Part shown: piece by piece, positions 57,989 to 64,000 of the stretch
Layout: every line of letters starts with the position of its first letter
How positions within the stretch are numbered: the first letter of the stretch is position 1
NCBI RefSeq assembly: GCF_010977575.1
Contig: NZ_CP048812.1
Coordinates: 3,906,001 to 3,970,000, forward strand
Direction of reading: 5' to 3'
Origin: Halomonas socia
GTDB lineage: Bacteria; Pseudomonadota; Gammaproteobacteria; Pseudomonadales; Halomonadaceae
DNA length: 64,000 nucleotides
Program-made: the position numbers and the translations under genes
Notes under the pieces: generated by a model
Database searches by the model: none
The model's input: only the letters and a program-made list of their open reading frames with translations
Told to the model about the DNA's origin: nothing

Positions 57989-59422
57989 TTAGCGCTCGGT
58001 CAAGGCGTTGCTGGTGCCACGCAGGATCGGCTTGAGTAGATACTCCATGACCGTGCGCTTGCCGGTCATGATGTCCACCTGGGCGGTCATCCCGGGAATG
58101 ATCGCCAGGTCCTGCTGGTCGGCGAAGCCGCCCTCCAAGGTTCTCACCCGCACCAGATAGAAGGTGTTGTCGTTGTCGTCGGTGATGGTATCGGCGCTGA
58201 TATGGTCCAGCTCCGCCTCGAGACCGCCGAAGATCGAGAAGTCGTAGGCGGTCAGCTTGATGGTGGCCGGCTGGCCGGGGCGCAGGAAGGCGATATCTTG
58301 CGGGGCGATGCGCGCCTCTACCAGCAGTTGGTCATCGGTGGGCACGATCTCGACCACGTCCTGGCCGGGCTGGGCCACGCCGCCCATCGTGGTGATGTGC
58401 ATGCGCTGCACCACCCCGGCCACCGGCGCACGCACCTCGGCCAGCCGAACCCGGTCTTCGAGGCCGGTGCTCGACTCATCCAGCGCCGAAAGCTCGCCTA
58501 GCGCGTCGGCCAGCGAGTCGCGCCACTCGCCGCGCCGCTCGAGGGTTACCTCGCGCAGTTGGGCCTCGGCCTCCTCCACCGCCGCCTCGAGCCTGGCGAC
58601 CTGGGAGCCAGACTGGCTGCGGTCGCCCTGGGCTCGCGACACCTCACGCTCGAGGCGCAGCACCTCGACCTCGGAGACAGCTCCTGAACTAAGCAAAGGT
58701 CGGGTCAGGTTGAGCTCCTGGCTGGCCATGCTCAGCTCGCGGCTGGCAGTGCTCAGCCGCGACTGGGCCTCGTTGAGCTCCTCCTGGCGCTGACGCAGCC
58801 GGTCGCGGGCGATGCTCTCGACCTCGCGCAGCTCGTCGCGGCGGCTCTCATAGAGCTCGCGTTCCTGCTCGACGATCTCCGGTGCCTCGGCCAGCAGCTC
58901 GTCGGAGGGCGAGAACGGCGAGCCGGTGATCAGCGCCTGCAGCCGCGCAATGCGCGCCTGTAGCGACAGCGCCCGGACGCGGTTCTCGCGGAAGCTCGAC
59001 ACGAAGCGGGTCGGGTCGATGCGCATCAGCAGTTCGCCGGCCTCGACCATCTGGCCTTCGCGCACCAGGATCTCCTGAACCACGCCGCCGTCGAAGGACT
59101 GCACCTTCTGCAGTTGCTGGGAGGGAATCACCCGGCCGGTGCCGCGGGTCACCTCGTCGATCTGGGCGAAGTACGACCAGACGATCAGCGCGGTGATCGC
59201 CAGCAGCACGGCGTAAAGGAAGCCCCGGGCGCGCATCGGGTCCTGCTGCATACGCGCCCAGTCGGCGTCGCTGGCCCAGTCGCGATTGAGGTGCGCCGAC
59301 GACACGCGGCGCGCGAACAGCCGGTCGATCAGCGGCCGAAACGGCCGCCCGCCGCCCTCGGAGAGCCGCCCGATGGCCTCGAAGCCCTGCTGTTCGGCGG
59401 TCTTGGACTTGCTCTGCGCCAT
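57989..59422 (-). CDS. lapC: Type I secretion HlyD-family membrane-fusion protein (LapC-like)
   Basis: The adaptor links the ABC exporter to the outer-membrane channel. It is 477 aa with one membrane segment (about 70-90, FLYAVLLAITALIVWSYFA), the lipoyl-type VIPSQQLQKVQSFDGGVVQE, a long paired coiled coil (about 160-330) and a C-terminal beta-barrel (PTDDQLLVEARIAPQDIAFL). The ATG overlaps the lapB stop by one base (TGATG), so production is coupled. Operon order (lapE, lapB, lapC) supports export of the LapA-like adhesin. Confidence 0.94.
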   Translation of the reverse strand: MAQSKSKTAEQQGFEAIGRLSEGGGRPFRPLIDRLFARRVSSAHLNRDWASDADWARMQQDPMRARGFLYAVLLAITALIVWSYFAQIDEVTRGTGRVIPSQQLQKVQSFDGGVVQEILVREGQMVEAGELLMRIDPTRFVSSFRENRVRALSLQARIARLQALITGSPFSPSDELLAEAPEIVEQERELYESRRDELREVESIARDRLRQRQEELNEAQSRLSTASRELSMASQELNLTRPLLSSGAVSEVEVLRLEREVSRAQGDRSQSGSQVARLEAAVEEAEAQLREVTLERRGEWRDSLADALGELSALDESSTGLEDRVRLAEVRAPVAGVVQRMHITTMGGVAQPGQDVVEIVPTDDQLLVEARIAPQDIAFLRPGQPATIKLTAYDFSIFGGLEAELDHISADTITDDNDNTFYLVRVRTLEGGFADQQDLAIIPGMTAQVDIMTGKRTVMEYLLKPILRGTSNALTER

Positions 59423-61590
59423 CAGTTGGCCCTCCCGATCTGGCCGCTACGCAAGGCTTCGACCACCTTGTCCTTGGGTCCGTCGGCGACGACCTTGCCG
59501 CTGTCGACCACCACGATGCGATCGACCAGCGACAGCAGCGAGGTGCGATGTGTCACCACTATCATGGTCTTGGCCGCGGCATACTCGGACAGGCGCTTCT
59601 TGAAGGCCTCCTCGCTGGCGTGGTCCATGGCGCTGGTGGGCTCATCGAGCAGCAGGATCTGCGGGTCATGGACCACCGCACGGGCGATCGCCACGCCCTG
59701 GCGCTGGCCGCCGGAGAGCATCTGGCCGCGCTCGCCTACCGGCAGGTCGACGCCGTGGGGGTGATTGTTGGCCAGTTCGCCGATACCGCTGATCTCCAGC
59801 GCCTGTAGCAGCGCCTCGTCCTCGACCCCTTCACTGCCGCCGCCGGCCACCACGTTCTCGCGCAGCGAGCCGTAGAACAGGCTGACGTCCTGGGGCACAT
59901 AGCCGATATGCCGGCGCAGCTCGATGGGGTCGAACTGGCGGATATCCACGCCGTCGAGCAGCACCGCGCCGCTGCTGGGCTGGTAGAGGCCCAGCATCAG
60001 CTTGTTGAGGGTCGACTTGCCCGAGCCGACCCGGCCAAGCAGCGCGACCTTCTCGCCGGGCTTGATCTTGAGCGAGATATCGCGGATCGCATCGCGTTCC
60101 TCATCGGGATAGCGCAGCGTGATGCGGTTGAGTTCCAGCTCGCCGTTCACTACCGGCCGGGCGACGAAGGACTTGCCCTCGGGGCGCTCCACCGGCTTGT
60201 CCATCACCCCGTTGAGCGACTCCAGCGCGGTGGACGACTGGTGATACTGGGCGAGCAGCGCCGCGGCCTGGCTGACCGGCGCCATGGCCCGCGACGACAG
60301 CAGGTAGGCGGCGATCAGGCCGCCCTGGCTGAGGTCGCCCTCGATGATCAGGTAGACGCCGACGATGATCACCGCCACCGCCACCGTATGCTGGGCCCAT
60401 AGCGCCACGCTCGACACCGACGAGCTGATCAGCCGCAGCTGCGCCGAGGTGCGCGACAGGAATGCCGTGGTCTTCTCCCACACCGCCTGCAGCCGGCTCT
60501 CGGCACGCAGCGTCTTGACCGTTTCCAGGTTGCCCAGCGACTCCACCAGGGTGGCGTTGCGCTGGGCGCCGACCCGCCAGGTGGTCTCGGAAAGCTCGTG
60601 CAGCTTGCCCTGGGCGGCCAGCGCGTAGAGCAGCACGAAGACGATGCCCACCGCGATGGGGATCGCCAGCGGCACGCCGATGATGGCGATGATCGCCACG
60701 AACATGAATACGAACGGCAGGTCCACCAGCCCCACCACGGTGGCCGAGCCGATGAAGGCGCGCACAGACTCGAACGACTGCAGAGTGGCGGCGAACGAGC
60801 CGGTAGAGGCCGGGCGCGCCTCGAGGCGCATGCCCAGCACCCGCTGCATGATCGACGCCGACAGCTTGACGTCGGCGCGGCTCGCCGCCAGGTCGACGAA
60901 GGCGTTGCGCATCAGCCGCAGCGCCAGATCGAAGCACAGCACCACGAAGATCCCCGCGGCCAGCACCCACAGCGTCTCGGTGGCCTGGTTGGGCACCACC
61001 CGGTCGTAGACGTTCATCACGAACAGCGGCATGGCCACCGCGAACAGGTTGATCATCACCGAGCCGATGATCACGTCGCGGTAGAGCCGGCGGTTCTCGC
61101 GGATCACGCCCCAGAACCAGTGGCGCGCCTTCTGCTTGTTGACCTCGGGGCCGCGGGCGTCGAAGCGGAACTTGGGCCGCGCGTAGATCACCCGTCCGCT
61201 GTAGCGCGCCTGCAGCTCGTCCAGGCTCACCTCGGTGGACGCTTCGCCAAGCTCGGGAAAGATCACTCGCGCCGTACGCGACTTGACGTCCAGCGCCACC
61301 AGTACACAGGCGTGCCCCGGCTCGAGCAGCACCACCACCGGCATCAGCGCCGGGTTGAGCTGCACCAGCCTGGAGCGGGCATGGCGGGCGGCGAGCCCGG
61401 CGCGGGACGCCGCGCGCGGGAACACGCCCGGCGTCAGCCGACCCTCTTCCAGCGGCAGCCCCGCTACCAGAGCATCGCGGCCCATGTCTTGATCGTGGGC
61501 GCGGGCCACCACGCGCAGGCATTCCAGCAGGTCGTCCTGCGGTGGCGGCTGGCGCCCCGCCTCTACGGCATGTTTGGCATCGCTGGTCAC
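59422..61590 (-). CDS. lapB: Type I secretion ABC permease/ATPase (LapB-like)
   Basis: The exporter combines an N-terminal C39-like domain (about 15-140), six membrane segments (about 160-430) and an ATPase domain (about 475-715) with Walker A GRVGSGKST, signature LSGGQRQGVAIAR, Walker B ILLLDEPTSAMD and H-loop VVTHRTSLL. The C39-like domain has no catalytic Cys in its expected site, so it should bind substrate but not cut it, as in RTX exporters. I use the GTG start because GAAGGGG lies about 6 nt upstream; a TTG 27 nt earlier is in frame but lacks a site. The 722-aa length is normal. Confidence 0.94.
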   Translation of the reverse strand: MTSDAKHAVEAGRQPPPQDDLLECLRVVARAHDQDMGRDALVAGLPLEEGRLTPGVFPRAASRAGLAARHARSRLVQLNPALMPVVVLLEPGHACVLVALDVKSRTARVIFPELGEASTEVSLDELQARYSGRVIYARPKFRFDARGPEVNKQKARHWFWGVIRENRRLYRDVIIGSVMINLFAVAMPLFVMNVYDRVVPNQATETLWVLAAGIFVVLCFDLALRLMRNAFVDLAASRADVKLSASIMQRVLGMRLEARPASTGSFAATLQSFESVRAFIGSATVVGLVDLPFVFMFVAIIAIIGVPLAIPIAVGIVFVLLYALAAQGKLHELSETTWRVGAQRNATLVESLGNLETVKTLRAESRLQAVWEKTTAFLSRTSAQLRLISSSVSSVALWAQHTVAVAVIIVGVYLIIEGDLSQGGLIAAYLLSSRAMAPVSQAAALLAQYHQSSTALESLNGVMDKPVERPEGKSFVARPVVNGELELNRITLRYPDEERDAIRDISLKIKPGEKVALLGRVGSGKSTLNKLMLGLYQPSSGAVLLDGVDIRQFDPIELRRHIGYVPQDVSLFYGSLRENVVAGGGSEGVEDEALLQALEISGIGELANNHPHGVDLPVGERGQMLSGGQRQGVAIARAVVHDPQILLLDEPTSAMDHASEEAFKKRLSEYAAAKTMIVVTHRTSLLSLVDRIVVVDSGKVVADGPKDKVVEALRSGQIGRAN

Positions 61591-61672
61591 GGTCGCCCCT
61601 TCACCCTGTTGATGCAATCACTACTGCGTGGGCACTGAGACAGTCGCGCATCCTCGCCGACACACGCGCTTC

Positions 61673-63625
61673 TCAAGAGGGGTTATCGGCCGAGATCAGA
61701 TAAGCTTCAGCGAAGCCCAGCCCGGCGCTGAGGTCGCGGCTGCGCAGCGGCGTGCCGCTCATGTCGAGGTTCTCGCCGTTGGTTTCCAAAGTGACCTCCA
61801 CGCGACGGTTCTGGCGACGCCCCTCGACGGTGTCGTTGCTGGCCACCGGGTTGTTGGAGCCATAGCCGCGGCTCTCCAGCAGCCCCGGGGCTACACCCTG
61901 GGAGGCTAGATACTCGGCCACGCTGCGCGCCCGCGCCTCGGACAGCGGATCGTTGATGGCATCATTGCCGGTGCTGTCGGCGTGGCCGGCGATGAATACC
62001 CGTGCCAGGTCATCACGCTGGCGAATCTGCGCCGCCAGGTCGTTGAGCTCGCTACGCGCCGCAGCGCTTAGCTCGGCGCTGTTGATGGCGAACAGAGCAT
62101 CGGCGCTGATGGTCACGTCCGGCGCGCGGGTCGGCGCCGGCACGTTGAGGTCGCCAGTCAAGTCTTCAAGGGTGAACCCCCCGGGGCCCTGGGCCGGGCA
62201 GATATCATCGGCGTTGATGGTGACGCCGTCGCTGGAGAGCTCGGCCAGGCTAGGAGTGTCATCACGCATCACACCCAATGCCGGCATCAGCTTGCCCATC
62301 GCCGCCAGGGTGCGGGCATCGGCAATCGCCAGGTCATACTCGGCGTTGATGTAGGCGCGGCTGGCCTCGAAGTACTCGTTCTCGCTGTCGAGCACATCGA
62401 GCAGGGTGCGCTGACCGATGTCGAACTGCTGTTGGTAGGCGCCGCGCACCCGGTCGATGGACTGGCGGTGCTCGTTGAGGTACTGCATCTGCTCACGCAG
62501 CCGCTGGGTGTCGTTATAGGCGATCTGGGTGGTCTGGCGCAGGTTGACGCACTCGACGTCGCGCAGGTCGATGGACTGCTCGACCAGGTCGCTGGCGCGG
62601 CGGAACGAGGCGCGGTCGCTGCCGCCGCGGTAGAGATTCATGGTCGCCACCAGCTCGGCGACGTGCTGGTCGCGGCGGCCGGTGAAGTCACTCTGGTTAT
62701 TGCTGCCGGTGCGGGCGCGGAACTCCAGGCGCGGTTGGAAGGCCGAGCGGGTGCCGGCCTGCTCAGCGCGGGCTGACTCGATGTTCTCGATAGCGGCGTG
62801 GAAGTTGGGATTGCCCTCGTAGGCCATGCGTACCGCCTCGTTGACCGATGGCGGCAGCTCGCCGTCCAGGGCCGGCGCCGGAGCCAGAGTCTGGCTGGGC
62901 AGGTCGCCGACCAGGCGCTGATAGCGAGAGCTGACGTCGTGGAGGTTGGACGCCTCGGTCATCAGGTTGGACTCGGCCAGTGCCAGGCGCCCGCTGATCT
63001 GCTCGAGGTCGACCCGGCGGCCGGCGCCGGAGCCGACGCGCTCCTCGATCTGATTGAAGACACGCATATGCTCGCGGTAGTTATCCCGCGCCAGCTCCAC
63101 CAGCTCACGGTAGCGGCGTACGTCCTGGTAGGCCCGCGCGGCTTCCAGCGCCACCTCTTCGCTGGCCCCCAGCAGCTCGTAGTAGCGCACCAGCTTGGCG
63201 CGGTCGAGGCGCTCGACCTCGCTGCGGGTGGCGAAGCCGTCGTAGATCATCTGGGTCAGCGACAGCTCGGCGAAATCGGTATCGAAGCTGCCGCGGCCAT
63301 CGCCTTCGCGATCCTCGATACCGACACCGGCGCTGACATCGATGCTCGGCAGGTAACCGCCGCGGGCGATATCGACTTCGTTGGTCGAGGCACGAAAGCC
63401 GTTAAAGGCCGCCTGCACCTCGGGATGGGTCGACACCGCACGCTGCACCACCTCGCGCAGGTCGCTGCTGCCCGGCGACGACATTCCGGCCAGGCCGCTC
63501 GGCGCCTGGGCGGCTGCCGGCATCGCGGCTCCTGCCATCAAGCCGAGAACTGCCGCCCCTAACACGGCATGGCGCGTCAAGACAGGGAAACGACGGCGAC
63601 ATTGAGGCACGCTGAACGATTTCAT
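61673..63625 (-). CDS. lapE: TolC-family outer-membrane channel fused to an OmpA domain (LapE-like)
   Basis: First gene of the secretion operon, 650 aa. A signal peptide (about 1-39, ending AMPAAAQ) leads to a TolC-type domain (about 50-450) with two repeated helical halves (LREVVQRAVSTHPEVQAAF and VNEAVRMAYEGNPNFHAAI begin them). A linker with a Cys (ADDICPAQGPGG) follows, then a C-terminal OmpA-like peptidoglycan-binding domain (about 515-630): IAGHADSTGNDAINDPLSEAR, seen as GHADSTG and LSEARARSV, and QNRRVEV. TolC proteins normally end after the channel, so the OmpA domain would tether the exporter to the cell wall. An in-frame upstream extension of 13 residues is discarded. Confidence 0.92.
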   Translation of the reverse strand: MKSFSVPQCRRRFPVLTRHAVLGAAVLGLMAGAAMPAAAQAPSGLAGMSSPGSSDLREVVQRAVSTHPEVQAAFNGFRASTNEVDIARGGYLPSIDVSAGVGIEDREGDGRGSFDTDFAELSLTQMIYDGFATRSEVERLDRAKLVRYYELLGASEEVALEAARAYQDVRRYRELVELARDNYREHMRVFNQIEERVGSGAGRRVDLEQISGRLALAESNLMTEASNLHDVSSRYQRLVGDLPSQTLAPAPALDGELPPSVNEAVRMAYEGNPNFHAAIENIESARAEQAGTRSAFQPRLEFRARTGSNNQSDFTGRRDQHVAELVATMNLYRGGSDRASFRRASDLVEQSIDLRDVECVNLRQTTQIAYNDTQRLREQMQYLNEHRQSIDRVRGAYQQQFDIGQRTLLDVLDSENEYFEASRAYINAEYDLAIADARTLAAMGKLMPALGVMRDDTPSLAELSSDGVTINADDICPAQGPGGFTLEDLTGDLNVPAPTRAPDVTISADALFAINSAELSAAARSELNDLAAQIRQRDDLARVFIAGHADSTGNDAINDPLSEARARSVAEYLASQGVAPGLLESRGYGSNNPVASNDTVEGRRQNRRVEVTLETNGENLDMSGTPLRSRDLSAGLGFAEAYLISADNPS

Positions 63626-63988
63626 AAAGCATTGCTCCCTTGCGTTATGCAAAACACCTGGCACCGGCCAGTAGTGCTGTTGTTAATAGTAGTGACGCCT
63701 GCCATGGGGCGGATTAATTAGTATCTGGCATTGCAAGCGGCACCATTTTGTAATCAACTGTAACCTAGTGAAACGAATTATCCAATGGGTTTACTCAATG
63801 CGCCAGCGTAGATTGCTCGCACTTTCTTGGCGGCGCCTACCTAAGACGTTTCCTGCATGCCACGCACAGCGTTGAAAGCCTTAACGAGGTCGCACATCGA
63901 AGCTCAATTGCCAGCGAGCTGTGCTATCGTCTCACTAAGCGCGTGGCCCCGCTGCGCGACTTCGTCAACCGCATGACAGGGTTCCCAT
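63626..63988. other. Intergenic region upstream of lapE, no gene seen
   Basis: About 360 bp separate lapE from a start codon near the right edge. The lapE-proximal half (about 63680-63800) is AT-rich and contains direct TGTAA/TAACC elements, suitable for the lapE promoter; I could not fix -35/-10 positions. Several short frames exist but none has a ribosome site or gene-like composition. Confidence 0.5.
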
Positions 63989-64000
63989 ATGTCCGCATCC
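63989..64000 (+). CDS. Probable start of a further gene, cut by the window edge
   Basis: ATG with CAGGG about 8 nt upstream, followed by TCC GCA TCC (MSAS). Only four codons are visible, so no identity can be given and the start itself is tentative. Confidence 0.3.

Noticed and set aside
63700-63760. Sigma-54-like promoter upstream of lapE (GG and GC elements near TGGCATTGC / TTGCAATGCC)
   Set aside because: On both strands the spacing between GG and GC is not 10 bp, so it fails the defining criterion.

Overview
The window is GC-rich gammaproteobacterial chromosome. It most resembles Halomonas and relatives: an MvaT-type (not enterobacterial) H-NS analogue, a TyrA-AroA fusion beside serC, pheA, cmk and rpsA, several TRAP transporters, a Lap biofilm system and many short palindromic repeats. 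The genus-level placement is inference; no rRNA or tRNA is present. I see no CRISPR array, prophage or IS transposase.

Layout: (1) 0-0.9 kb holds the start of a secreted Spy/CpxP-like protein and a small unknown gene. (2) 0.8-8.2 kb is a guanidino-acid degradation locus. A PAS/AAA+/TyrR-type sigma-54 activator faces a textbook -24/-12 promoter that drives guanidinobutyrase, a YjiH-family membrane protein, a 2-ketoarginine decarboxylase-like ThDP enzyme and an aldehyde dehydrogenase. Together these take 2-ketoarginine to GABA plus urea. (3) 8.2-10.3 kb has mvaT and bioA, the latter with a BirA operator. (4) 10.6-25 kb is a sugar-acid region: an SDR/FAH-hydrolase/UxaA-dehydratase operon, a TRAP transporter operon with an Ldh2-family dehydrogenase and a GntR regulator, a dtnK/pdxA2 D-threonate module, and a XylX-like dehydratase with a GlcD-like flavoprotein. 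(5) 25-36 kb is one long minus-strand operon for four-carbon acid sugars (ltnD, otnK, otnC, otnI, denD), a second TRAP transporter, an aldehyde dehydrogenase, a GarR-like reductase and a frameshifted HpaI-type aldolase. It is read away from a divergent LacI regulator with a perfect 16-bp operator. (6) 37.6-47.6 kb is core: rpsA, cmk, tyrA-aroA, pheA, serC, gyrA. (7) 48-51.3 kb has rdgC, an acyltransferase and a CDF metal exporter. (8) 51.3-63.6 kb is a complete, compact Lap-type adhesion system: LapG protease, LapD c-di-GMP receptor, a small LapA-like adhesin with a TAAG cleavage site and RTX/vWA domains (frameshifted here), a LuxR-type regulator, and a type I secretion system whose TolC-like subunit carries a C-terminal OmpA domain.

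How it works together: regions 2-5 import and break down guanidino and sugar acids to GABA, pyruvate, glycolytic and TCA intermediates, each under its own regulator (sigma-54 activator, GntR, LacI). Region 8 secretes a surface adhesin and decides, through c-di-GMP bound by LapD, whether LapG cuts it off.

Two genes (the HpaI aldolase and the adhesin) are each broken by one missing base in a short C run. This could be real mutation, but the shared signature also fits base-calling or assembly error.
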